A stretch of DNA of 64,000 bases from Ptychodera flava (lineage: Eukaryota > Hemichordata > Enteropneusta > Ptychoderidae), in the NCBI RefSeq assembly GCF_041260155.1, contig NC_091928.1, positions 34,599,388 through 34,663,387 of the forward strand, read 5' to 3'. The position numbers were made by a program, and so were the translations under genes. The notes beneath the pieces were generated by a model. It did not search any database and was not told the DNA's origin. It saw nothing but the letters and a program-made list of their open reading frames with translations. This document shows positions 24,925 through 36,664 of this stretch, piece after piece (the stretch's first letter is position 1; every line of letters starts with the position of its first letter).

Positions 24925-25007
24925 ATGAAAGGAGACTCGAAGGAGGGTCGGCGGAAGGACATCGTCCGTTCGTTCGCCTTCGGGGAGATTTTCAAGTGCA
25001 CGCGCCG
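24925..25007 (+). CDS. Candidate first coding exon, gene not recognised
   Basis: ATG at 24925 opens a GC-rich frame reading MKGDSKEGRRKDIVRSFAFG and onward, to a GTCAGT donor after 27 codons plus two bases (phase 2). Composition and codon choice resemble the TMEM53-like exon rather than the AT-rich surroundings. The frame stays open past the donor to 25206 but loses coding character and runs into a foldback repeat. No partner exon is established. The only phase-compatible exon-like stretch I noticed is at 48217-48308. Confidence 0.3.
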
Positions 25008-25168
25008 GTCAGTCAGATCAGATAGACAACTTGAAAACGAAGCTTTCCCACACCTCCAATCAATTGCACATTTTTGGCTTCTCCAAACGCAATTTGCTCA
25101 GGCAAGGGGTTTAGGAAGGGATCTTCCTACTTGGCGCAGGAATCAAACGAAAGTGAAGGCACAGTCAC

Positions 25169-25289
25169 CTGTGGTCTATTCCGCTCTGCGTCTGTGCGCC
25201 CCATAGACGTGTGTACATATGCCTGAGAAGAAGAGGCATATGTATACACGTCTACGGGGCGCATAGACGCAGAGCGGAATAGACCACAG
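25169..25289. mobile_element. Foldback family A, complete palindrome of 121 bp
   Basis: The left arm runs CTGTGGTCTATTCCGCTCTG onward and the right arm is its near-exact complement, ending AGCGGAATAGACCACAG, with a loop around TGAGAAGA. Flanking words CACAGTCACCTGTG and CACAGGTGACTGTG suggest further outer pairing. Related copies are at 1-68 and 31628-31744. Confidence 0.85.
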
Positions 25290-27223
25290 CCACCGTGTGT
25301 GAAGGGACGGTGCCACAGGTGACTGTGGTGAAGGGAGACACCTTTTTTGACAGATATCGCTTTTAGCGCCTTTCCAAACTGCTCGTCAGATATCGGATTT
25401 AGTAAACGAAATCCGTAAGCAGACGACAAGACTTTCCGGGATTTGAATTCAGACATGGATTAAACTGTGTGAATAGGGCGCAGAGAAAGTATAGGCGTGC
25501 TATTTCCTGAATGTCTCCTTTGATATTGTAATCACCGTAACGCCGAGGGAGAGAAAAGCGCTCTATCGTTTCCAAATTTGAGGAAACAAACAGGCCAATA
25601 GCAATAGCAGGAAACCAAAAATGTCTATTTTTATGCCAGGCACGTACCGGCACACCGTTGGACTCGCATTCGGTCATGCTCGCATCGATCGAGTCCAGTA
25701 GTTTATGCTGCTATGTATCATAGGAACTCAAAATTGGACACTTTTGGAATTTACAACAAAATCTTAAAGCGTGCACGAAGACATCAGTAACGCAGATTGC
25801 CCATACCAAGCTTGATGCATACTTTAAAGTTCCTTTGCAGCTGCCGCATGGTGATCATACCAACTTTGTCCAAAAAACCAGACCAAAAAACCCCAATGTT
25901 TACATGGCTGGGGGAAAGGGAAATCATGGGGGAAATATAAGCATGCAGGCTGAGCGGAAGCTATAATGGCTAATTTTGGAACGCGGAAAAGTATCCCATC
26001 TCCTCGTCCTCAGTGACCGGTCTCTGAAGAGCTCCAAGTCGTCCATCTCTCACAGTGCACCTTACGTTGGTCATACATGACTTGTACCCTTGCTTCGCCA
26101 GCGGGGTAGAAATGGCCCCGGGCCGACTGGTGGGCCCTAGGCACGGGCTGTTTAAACATTCGGGGCGTTCATGCTCACCCGCGGTTCCTCGTGGCCCACC
26201 TGACATATCGTCCGAGAGTATAAAAAGAAACCTGCCCCATTTCCCGCCAAAATCGTTCCAGCTAGGTCAGCGTCTACATGGTCTTTAGAGCTGGTGACGC
26301 GAGCGTTTTATTTCTATGGTTACCACTCCAACAATGCAAATGGGAGCGACTCGAACATAAGATCGCGGCAGATGCGCAAGCGCCGGAATATATTTAATTA
26401 CAAGCCAGTGACACAATCTTATACTATGATTTCAGGTTCCAATCTACTCTTGAAAAAAGCACGTGCAGAAAGTTTGTATTTTTGGACTGATTTGATTTGT
26501 TGTTGTTGATTACATAGATATGATTCTTTTGACGTGAATGCTCACAAAAAAACTTGATCTGGAAGTTTGTCTATGATCACTTAAAATCAAGGAATACCCA
26601 CGACCGTATGAAAACAATACTTTTCAGCTCTATCGGGTTGTGCGCCCATTTTTATAGTCTGTTCAGAATGAGGGCAAATGAGTCTATTTTGACAGACTAT
26701 CTCCCGCCTCTTCCGTCATTATCAAACGGTATATTTTAATGCAATTTTTGAACGACGAAACAATTAAATCATATAGACAGTAATCTATGATTTAATAGTC
26801 AAACGTCTACATTCTCGAATAATTCGTTTGACTCCATTAGTTGTAGTTGTCGACACACCTGTAAGTTCGTCGATATTTATAAGTATCTAAAAAAAATCTA
26901 GACTTTGAACTTGTTGCTATTGTTGTCGTGGTACCCATTGTTCTCTCGGATCTGGTCGAAGTAAGTCGGCAGTGATAGGCTCGTCACGTTTGGCGGACGC
27001 GATCATGACATTCTGTCGTCGCTGAGCAGTATGTCATTACAAGCTATCGGACCCTATCTCTAAATGTATGTACACAGTTTTGACTGACCCCATTACTGTG
27101 TTAGCAAGGTAACGTTGACATTATCACTCTACCAGTGTAGTAATAAACTAATCAGTACCAAGCAACAGGCATGCATATTTGGTTATTTATATTTATGTAC
27201 ACTGATACGTCTATTTGATTGTG

Positions 27224-27341
<118 letters not shown>

Positions 27342-28018
27342 CACGGGCGACGCAAAGACAGCGACAGACATAGCTCGTACTTGCACGTCTAGAAGATTAG
27401 TTATGCATGTTATATGTTCATCATTTATATATCAGATGAAATCGGGCTTATTTTGGAGTGACATGACTCAATGAATAAAGTAGTCATGTTTCTTCGTGTT
27501 AATGGCACCATTTTGAAAGTTCAAACTATTTATGGTCAAAGTGCATCATAGTATTTGATCAGTAGTCAGAGATTTATTTTACAACAGTTTTCATCAAATA
27601 TTTTGCCAACGCCAGGGGTTTTCCCCATCCTTCAGACCGCAGTAAATTTGACCAATCCAGTCTTTAGCTATTGACACGGAGTTCGCAGCGCATTACAAAC
27701 TAACAGTGCCGTCGCTACGCAAGTCTGTTTGTCTGCCTGCGACTTAGAACTGGCCCGAGTCCGTCACCGTCGTAAACCAACGTTAACACCTCTTTACGGC
27801 AACTGTTTGGCGTAACCTTGCCTTGGTTCGGGGAGCGGAAATCATGCTCCGGCTCGCGAAAATTTAATCCGTTGGAATGGCTTTTCAATTTCAACAGTCA
27901 ACTGGAGAAGGACAAACGTCGGCAAACTCCGTAGAGAGATGCGAAACCCAGAATAATTACCGCGTAACCTCGACATACAATACGCTATTTTATAGTTTAT
28001 TCAAGGTTACCGTAGTTC

Positions 28019-28345
28019 GCGCCTTGAAATTGAACGACTTTGATTTTTGCACAAACTTTCCATAAGGAAACTTTAACAAATAATTCCCTTTCAAAACTCA
28101 AGAATAAAAATCAGCGATCACAGTGTAAAATTTTAAACTAGAGAGACAAATTATCCATTCTTTGCCGACACTTGAAATTCAAAAATGGCCGCCATCCAGG
28201 TGTAAAATTAAATTTTCGATTTCAGCTATAAAAGAAGCCGATAAAAGGTTTAGTTAATGTGCGAGCTTCAAAATGAACCCAGCAAGTGGTAGATCAAAGA
28301 AGTGTTGTAAAAATATGAGAGTACTACTTTCTGTCCCCGAGGCGC
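28019..28345 (+). mobile_element. CGCCTCG MITE family copy
   Basis: Begins GCGCCTTG and ends CCCCGAGGCGC. It carries the family words CTTTCAAAACTCAAGAATAA, AATGGCCGCCATCC and AAGTGGTAGATCA. It is a full-length copy of about 327 bp. Confidence 0.8.
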
Positions 28346-31241
28346 ATTTATAATACTAGTAATATGGACTTGTGGGCTCGTCCAACTGCGAGACTCTGCG
28401 CAAACCCAGAGTGGGTCGGAGGCACGGAAAAGCTACGTATAGGGTCTAGGCTAAGTGCGAACAAGCAAAAAAATGTCATAAAGCTTACTCATACATTTAA
28501 GCGAGGTCGTCCATGCTTTCTGCGGGAACAGTCAGACACGGTCGGTTGATGTATTTTTCCAGGGATATTTCTCCCTGTCAGATTTTGAATTTTTGTCATT
28601 TTGAATGATAAGTGGTAGTAATATGATATTCGTTCCTGTTCAGTGTTTTAGTAAAAAAAAGTGTTTGATGACACTGCCATTATTTTGATATTGTTTTCCC
28701 TAACCCATGGTTGAAATACGACTAATCATAGACCCTGGAGCCAGGGTCTATGGACTAATAAGCAATGTGTTATGTGACATTTGCAGCGTTGTTAACGTTG
28801 TTGACAAATAATTTCCAGTCCGGACTGAAATTCAGATATCAAAGACAAAAGGGGTGGACATCACCAAAATAGAGGAAGTTGTCAAGTTAAATACTTAGTA
28901 TTTCTTTTAGGAGTAGACAAATTATCCTAATTTTATAAACAGTATAAAAGTAACCCTAAAGGAGATTTAATCAGCCATGAAGAGTGCCACATCGTCGCAA
29001 TGGGTATTCACACATTCAGTTTACTGACATGTCTGTGAGCCAGGGTGACGTAAACAACCTCTCCTTTACAATGAATGCCCTTATCGATTCACACTGACAC
29101 ACACACAAAGACAAACAAAACAAACAAGTATGCGAATTAAAGAACGATAACATATGAACAGCTACAGCGTTTCCATGGTTCTTTAGATCATTATGCGAAT
29201 GGGGAACGACTTCGAATTCTGTCATCGTTTTGAAATAAATTTCAACTTCCTTCGACAAACTGCTTCAGTTTCTTTGATATATTGTGCACGTACCCCGTGG
29301 GATACGAAATAAAACAAACGCTATAGAAACAAACTTGACGTCCTGACAAATTTATAGAAATCAAATACTTTCATACCAAACGCCGATCCTTCCAAACATT
29401 ATTGATCAAACACATAGTATTATATTGTGACGTCCATTCAAAAATTGAAACAGCGTTATCAACGACGTTAACACTGGTACATTATACAATTCTGTTGCTA
29501 CAACAAATAAAGGAATGCACTGAATGTTGGGTATTTGTGAAACACAGGCGATCAAGCCATGGGAGTGGCGGGTTCAGTCCTTTTTGAATGTAGCATCAAT
29601 CTCCGTAAAATGGTAAGATTAAACCACGTCGCTAGTAGACAAAAACATCGAGAAATCACGTGGATTCACTTAGAAACACGGTCCCTCCGTAGATGGGGGG
29701 GGGGGGGAATTACATTGCATAGTTGAATTTCTATTCTATGATCATTAAATGTCTAACGTTCATAGTTCCTTTATTGCATTTTATTTCACATTTATTATCA
29801 ATATGTGTTGTCGTGGACATATAAGACAGCAAAATTACCGAACAGAAACTGACTTTATACGTCATAGAACTTGCTTTTCCTCATGGACTGTGTGGTAGTC
29901 GACTCGAAAATCGATAATAGACGATAATAGTAATCTATATCAGTCTTATCAGCGCTTTAGTAAGCCTATCCTCCGACCGATAACGCAATGTCAATAAGAT
30001 TCATCATGTTGTGTGTCGATATACATACAATTCTGCTCTATCAGGTGAAACTCCTCGTCCGAACCTGCGCATTTTCTGACCGTGTCAACCCTATACGGCC
30101 TTTACAACAGGTCCGCAAATCCTATTGCAAACAAAGCGGGGCAATTCAGGCTGGCGGGGGGCAGTTTGGGTCTCGTTTCAATAGTGTGAGGGTGGAGTCG
30201 TTATCCGGTCGATATCAGATCGTGACAGCGGATTGTGCAGTATAATTCCACACTTGCTCTATCAAATCCGGCTTGAATTGGTATTGGATGATGGGAGCCA
30301 AGGAGGGGAAATCCCTCGCCGTATTACTTCCTTGTCATTTTGTTTGTAAAATTCACCCCCTTTCGATGTGCTGTGGATTCATTACGGATACCCGCGGAAT
30401 GATACAAACGTTGCCATGGGTGCGGAAACAGCGTATTATATAGCGTCAATAGCTGGTTCTTTTAATGTATTTTCTATCACAGTTTTTTCTGGTTTTGAAA
30501 TGTAAATTATTTTTCTACTCTACGAATAATGTCAAAATAATTCAGAGTGTACTTGTCTGCCTGTATAATTGTCCATAATTGTCAAGTGTAATCTGATGGG
30601 AGAGCGTCACTTTAACGAGATGTTGTTTGTTGTAGATAAACACATCGTGGGTTCAATGCATACAACTTAGTGTACTCCAGAAATGAACTGTGATAATTGT
30701 TGACAACTGGATATTAGTCCGGACTAAAATTCAGGTGTTAATACTAGTGCCGTAACATATTCTGCCAAGTCTGACAAAAATATCGGAGGTGAAAGCTGTA
30801 TATCCGTCCAAAGAATTGGTTGGTGGATAACGTGATCAATAGACGACGGACCTTCCAGATAATCCTACTTCGTATCAATCATTCGCCAAATATATTTGTT
30901 TGTTTTCTCTGAACACGACCAGCTTAGATGTCAAAGTATGCAGACACTGGGTGTACATTTTGTTTCAGGATTTATCATGATTCTAGAGGTTTAGAAGTGC
31001 CAGTTCGCATTACTGTGTCACCCTGTCATAGGTGCAATGTCATAGGTCAAATCACAAATGAGAACGTTAAATTTCATCTTGGTCTGATTTGAAGGTCTTT
31101 CTTTCAGGCTGAGCTGCAATAAACTTTCACCCTTGAAAAATCCCGAAATTCGAGTGTTTCCATATTTTTAGTGTCAGAGACCATGGCGGTTTTGATTAAT
31201 GTCACTATATTCTCTGAGAAGTTGCAAGCGTGAGATACAAC

Positions 31242-31574
31242 GCACCTCGGGGACAGATATTCGGACTCTCAAACTTTTGGAATGTTTTTCTGATCTACCA
31301 CTTGCGGGGGTTCATTTTAAAGCTCTTGCCGTAAGAAAACTTTTCATCGGTTTAGTTTTCGAAAATTTTATTTTTTCTCCTTAGAGGTAACAACAGGTAT
31401 GGCGGCCATTTTGAATTTCAAATACCAGTAAAGCTTGGGTTATTTGTTTCTCCGAGTCCAGTACACAAATTTGCACGGTGACCCCCGATTTTTGTTCTCG
31501 ATTTACTAAGAGAACGGCTGAAAGTTTCAATGGAAAGTTTGAACAAAAGTTTAAGTCTTTCACTTTCGAGGTGC
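31242..31574 (-). mobile_element. CGCCTCG MITE family copy, inverted
   Basis: On the + strand it starts GCACCTCGGGG and ends TTCGAGGTGC, with ATGGCGGCCATTTTGAAT in the middle and GATCTACCACTTG near the start. It is full length, about 333 bp. Confidence 0.8.
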
Positions 31575-31627
31575 AAACTACCCTAAATAAATATCAAATA
31601 TTACTCTATACATGATGAGGTTGTAGA

Positions 31628-31744
31628 ACAGTCGCCTATTTTCTAAAATTCTGCTCTGAGCGTACGCGCCCAATAGACGCGTGTATATACGCTCGTCTAG
31701 GGGCGCGTAAGCGCAGAGCGGAATGTTAGAAAACTGGCGACTGT
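31628..31744. mobile_element. Foldback family A, third copy
   Basis: Inverted arms from ACAGTCGCC to GGCGACTGT enclose CTGCTCTGAGCGTACGCGCC and GCGCAGAGCGGAAT. These are the core words shared with 25169-25289. Confidence 0.75.
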
Positions 31745-32111
31745 GGCTGTAGCGAGACTAACCCCGCGCCGGCTGCCAATGGATATATTTCGTCACGTGA
31801 CGAAAAGTTCACGCAGAGCTCAACTAGATTAAGTCTATATGAACAAAACAAATCGATTCGTGGATCTGATTCAAACAATTTCAACATTGGAAAGGTGAAA
31901 TTATTTAGAAAGAATTTGAAGTCTTCTATTACATGTATTTGTAATGCAGTCACATACGCATATTACTTTAAGGCTTATAGGCCGATTGTACATCCTGCCA
32001 CAGACAAATAGTATAGACTTTCTATGTTTGTCTGTTATCCTGCCGAAATATTACTAGTTTTGTACCTAGTATAAGGGTTAAAAACAACTACTCCCATGTG
32101 CCAAGCCATCT

Positions 32112-32120
<9 letters not shown>

Positions 32121-32181
<61 letters not shown>
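32121..32181. repeat. (CT)n microsatellite
   Basis: About 60 bases of CT preceded by nine C. Confidence 0.96.
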
Positions 32182-32184
<3 letters not shown>

Positions 32185-33012
32185 TGGCCCTTGACCAGTA
32201 TATCAGAGTTGTAGTAGTAAATGTCCTCCTCCACCGCCGAAAACACGTCACCATGAACAAGCATACCAGCTGAGACAATAACCAATTAGCGTCATCATTT
32301 GACGTTATTCACCCTGTGACGTAAGTACAACACTTGAAAGGTCTTTCTCCCCAGCGGACATTACTTCATTGAGGACATAGCAACCGTTGCCACAGACGCC
32401 AGTGGTACAGCTCAACACATCCGGGACTTTTACGAAACTGTGTCACTGGTACAGTGGCGCAGACGATATCGAGTCACGATAACATTCAATAATTTACGCC
32501 TATCTTTATTACCTTGAATAATTTATGGTTGAGAAAAACCGAGTACTTTGGTGTCTGGAACCGACAGTTTGTGATTTGAAACGTAATATTCCCAGCAAAA
32601 TGCAGCAACCTCCGTCAGATGAAATACTTCAGATTACTCGTTGACAATATGCAATATTTTTGAAACTATATTGACGACATACAATATCTATTTGGTTAGA
32701 AAATTCGTGACTGATATAAATGGAATACTTGCGTAAATGACTCCTACGCGTTCTTTATTAAAATAACCGGACGCCCAAAAACCCGGACTGGGCTTTGCTT
32801 GTTTGCATTCCATGTCTAGATTATGAATAAACTAAGGGACTGGTCAGTTTCTTCGGCCTGGGGGGGGGGCCGGTGGATTATTTTTTGCAGACGTCAAAAA
32901 GTGGCTGACCCCCCCTATTCCAAATTTTGAAAACAGGGTGACCCCCCCTATTCCAAATTTCTAAAACAGGGTGACCCCCCCGGGCGCGACAAAGGTAAAA
33001 CAAAAGATGGAC

Positions 33013-33017
<5 letters not shown>

Positions 33018-33090
<73 letters not shown>
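33018..33090. repeat. (AT)n microsatellite
   Basis: About 36 AT units within the TAA-flanked element. Confidence 0.97.
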
Positions 33091-33094
<4 letters not shown>

Positions 33095-33789
33095 ACATTT
33101 TACATATATTTATATTTTAAATAGTCATTCTATGTTTTAGTGAAATTGTTGACATGTCAGTTGTAAGATAGGAATTTCAAAGTGTCAATCTTAAAGTTTA
33201 AATACAGTACATTTTGAATGAGCTGTATTTTGAATGAGCTGTGAATGTATTTCACACTTTCTCTGCTTAACCAGATGTCCTGAACTGTTGTACAGAAATG
33301 GATGTCAATCATTAATATCAAAGAGGAAAAAGCAGTGAATCAAAAACTTTGATGGGTGTTAAGACTTGCCAACCATCCAATTAAATCTACTGAGGAGCCA
33401 TAGAGAGCTTTTTTAGCCAAATCTGATGTGTACAGTGTCTGAGAGGACCTTTTCTTGTGTAACATTGAAACCATAAAAGCACAGCTAATAATGACAAAAA
33501 CTGCCTTTTTTAACTGTTATTTTGTTCATAAAAAAGCATCTTTCTACAGAAAACCTATGAAACAAAGGAAAATAATTGCATCAATGAGAAGGAAAGATAT
33601 CTTGTCATTTTTCTATCTCTAAAATAAGTCACTGTATCAAATATATATTGTGAAATATTTGTGCATGTTGCTTTCTCATACTGAATTCTCACAGAGAGAA
33701 CAGAAAAGTATCAGGAATTTGTCATCCTTTTCATATGAAATGCAGATTTCATAATGGTACACTTTCACTTAGCAAACATCAAGATATCT

Positions 33790-34062
33790 CTGAAAGTATG
33801 GCGCCCGAAGGGCGCGCCAAAAAATATGAAACATCCTGATATCTCTGATATATATGCCTTGTATATTAAAGTCATGCACCTGAAGGGCATGCTGAAAGAT
33901 GTATGATATATTAAAGTAATGAGCTTGAAGAGCAGGCTGAAAAATATTGAACATACAGATATCTCTGATGTATGTATGCTTGATATGTTAAAGTTGGGCG
34001 TGCTAAAAAATATGACTGATTATTAAAGTTACGCGCCCGAAGGGCGCGCCGAAAAATACAAC
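33790..34062. repeat. Degenerate tandem repeat with GC palindromes
   Basis: Four to five units of roughly 55-65 bases contain ATCTCTGATRTAT, a TTAAAGT word and a hairpin-forming word related to GCGCCCGAAGGGCGCGCC. The first (33800) and last (34031) units keep the palindrome, and the middle ones have decayed to CACCTGAAGGGCATGC-like forms. Confidence 0.7.
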
Positions 34063-34674
34063 TGAATGATGAATTTTGTGGCTGACACTAGCATTTTAGG
34101 CAATGATGAGCCTGTGTCAAAATTCAAAAACACACTGACCCCCCCTATTGGGCATTTCAAAAACATGGTGACCCCCCCTATCACCAAAGTCAAAAACAGG
34201 GTGACCCCCCCCATGAATCCACCGGCCCCCCCCCCCAGGCTGAAGAAACTGACCAGTCCCTAAAGCTGGATAAAATTGGGGAGGTTTACCTACAGATTCA
34301 TCCAAGTGGAAGTTGATAATTTGTAACCAATCTTAGTGACAGATATGCCCTAGGTCCAAACTTGTACTCTTTGATATTAAATCCATGTCGTCTGCACACC
34401 TGCCCGGTGGTCGGCGCCCGCCTTCAGTTCTACTGATGTGCACCTGGCTCGGAAGGTTAAAACTGATTGGTCGTTTGTCACTATTCACAGCAACTTAATT
34501 GCGTATAATTCAATGATAACGGTAATATTCAGCCAACAAATTGGATAACAGCTTCCAAGACGCCGCGCCTTTGCCGAGAACACGCGTGAATTTTTACTGC
34601 GAAGAACTGCAGCTGAAAACGGGAACTTAGTAAAGATTACGTGCGATGTAAGCTTAAGGCACATACTGGGCTTG

Positions 34675-34997
34675 ACGTCGAAAAACTGAAATTGTTGCTC
34701 AATCTTGCCGTTAGGAAACTTTAAACCAATCCCTTTCGAAACTACGAATAAAACTCAGGGATGGTAATGCAAAATTTGGGATTAGAGAAACAAGTTACCT
34801 AATATTTACCGACTTTTGAAATTCAAAATGGCCGCCATCCCTGCGTTAATTCTACATTAATTAAATTTCCGATTTTCACAAAAATAAGCCAGTCACAACT
34901 TTACTCAATAAGCTTTAAAGTGACCCCCCGCTACAAGTGGTAGACCAAAATAATTTGTTAAAAGTTTGAGAGTCGGAATATCGTTGCCCGAGAAGCA
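34675..34997 (+). mobile_element. CGCCTCG MITE family copy
   Basis: Family words GGAAACTTTAAACC, AATTCAAAATGGCCGCCATC, CAAGTGGTAGACCA and GAGAGTCGGAATATC occur in family order. Its terminal CGAGGCGC is mutated. Confidence 0.7.
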
Positions 34998-35524
34998 GTC
35001 TAATGTCGTCGAAAGAAAAACATACCCGCCGTATCGGGTCGCTATGATGAAACTAACCTGAGTCATGACATGAGGAAAGCTACCTAAGAACAACTAAACA
35101 GATAAAATGAAAGTTGCGTCAAATATTTTGCTGAGGTTCCAGTCAACTTTACATAAATTTTAGGTTCATGAAATTGATGGATGTCGACGTTGGAGTTCAA
35201 AATATTTCGTCGGCAACTTCAAAGATAAACGTCATGTTTTTTTTCCGTACAGCAACCCACACACATAGAGAAGTGGCGTGTATATTAACCATTCTACCTT
35301 TTCAAAGAATTTTTTTAATGAGTCAGAACTTTTCTCGTCGTTAATTAACAGTTCATAGGGAACACTGGAATAAAATGACAGTTGGTAACCGAGTTGCTGC
35401 CAAACTACTGGTACTACATTGGACATCTGACGTCACGAACTGCGTGGGCGGCAAATTCGTATTTTAGTCGCACGGTCAATAGCTTGCAATGGCGATATTT
35501 CATCTACGGTTTAATGTAGTTAGC

Positions 35525-35810
35525 GTCCCGTAAGTGAAAGACTCAAACTTATCCCCAAACTTTCCCCCAAGTAAACTTTCAGCCATGATTCTCTTTCAAA
35601 ATAGAGGACAAAAATCAGGGGAAACCTTGCAAATTTTGATACCAGAGATACAAACTGTCGACGCCCCGTTAATTCTAAGGGAAAATTAAATTTTCGATTT
35701 ACGGTCGAAAGTTTCCTTACTCAAAGTTCTTCAAAATGACCCCTCACAAGTGATAGATCAGAAAGACATTGTAATAATTTGAGAGTCCGAATATCTTTCC
35801 TGTGTAAAAC
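35525..35810 (+). mobile_element. CGCCTCG MITE family copy lacking the core
   Basis: Has AAGTGAAAGACTC at the start, AAACTTTCAGCCAT, CAGAGATACAAAC, AAGTGATAGATCAGA and GAGAGTCCGAATATC in family order. The ATGGCCGCCAT core is deleted. Confidence 0.65.
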
Positions 35811-35850
35811 ATTACTGAAATCTGTTTGTGGATATTTTGGACTACCGTTG

Positions 35851-36357
35851 TCAAGAAAGCGACTTTGGTATATAATTCATAATACAGGCCAAATGTCGGA
35901 CACTAAACGTACATTGGATCCAGATATTTCTGATGATTGAGTCCCAGTCAAATGCTCTCTCGCGTTCTGCATTGCATGCGTTAGGTGCATTCCAAGGTAT
36001 AAATCTTGTCAAAACGACTTCTCCCGGCCAATAGATACATAATCTATAGCCCCCGAGCATGACGGTTCCGTCTGAGATCCGGCTTTCTCTGTATGAAGTT
36101 ACAAAATAGTGAATCTTGTTGATCATAGATCACAGGCGGCACGCCGGGTCATCACGGTTCAGGAGTGAATAAATTCTCTTGAATTCATTTAGAAAGTTCT
36201 TGGTGATTTGAGCATCCAAGAAATTGATTGCTATTTCATCCTGGTCGTGAGGACATTGAACCATCACTTGGATTAATTCAACGGTGTTATCCCTCTCTGT
36301 ACCTAATAAAGTAGAGATATACGAGTCGTAGGTGTAAATGTGGTCGATTTGCGACCG
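35851..36357 (-). pseudogene. Unrecognised protein-like frame interrupted by one in-frame TGA
   Basis: On the minus strand the frame is open for 75 codons (36357 down to 36133), meets one TGA at 36132-36130, then stays open in the same frame for another 91 codons to 35851. The first part has no early ATG and contains ERDNTVELIQVMVQCPHDQD. The second contains GTVMLGGYRLCIYWPGEVV. Amino-acid composition is protein-like on both sides of the stop. I do not recognise the family. It may be an exon of a decayed host gene or part of a mobile element, or the TGA may be a sequencing or allelic change. No selenocysteine-insertion element was identified. Confidence 0.3.
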
Positions 36358-36664
36358 TTAATAGCTAGGGAATGGCTTTGTAAATGTTTATATTTCTCGA
36401 CCTAGGTAACTATACACTCAATAAATTCGCTTTTGGTGCAGCCTACACATCATAAGCTAGAATGCGACGGAGCTGGGGCCCGGTGGTACGGCCATCATTT
36501 CTTAGATGTACTTTACAGTTTCCCTCCTTTTCGGTTTCGGTCATTCAGTGACCCAGAAAGGAGGTCACGCCGTGATCGAACACTGCAATTTATCGGCAAC
36601 AAAAGCAGAGTGAATACCACATGGCGCTTACAAATTACATGACTGAACCACGGAGCCGAGGTAA

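Larger units (their letters stand above)
32836..34260. mobile_element. TAA-flanked 1.43-kb DNA element, Harbinger-like ends
   Basis: The ends are nearly identical inverted repeats of at least 45 bases starting GGGACTGGTCAGTTTCTTC, then a G run and CCGGTGGATT. TAA lies directly outside both ends (32833-32835 and 34261-34263). A 3-bp TAA duplication with GGG-started ends fits PIF/Harbinger-type non-autonomous elements. Inside each end, GGTGACCCCCC words are spaced about 30 bases apart as subterminal repeats. The centre contains an (AT)n run and a block of degenerate repeats with GCGCCCGAAGGGCGCGCC. No transposase frame is seen. The very similar ends suggest a recent insertion. Confidence 0.8.
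34261..36664. other. Gene-poor spacer with two MITE copies
   Basis: Contains CGCCTCG-family copies at about 34675-34997 and 35525-35810, and an open frame on the minus strand near 36.1 kb. Nothing else is supportable. Confidence 0.5.

Noticed and set aside
29540-29600. tRNA-like word GGCGGGTTCAGTCC
   Set aside because: No acceptor stem or anticodon arm could be folded around it.
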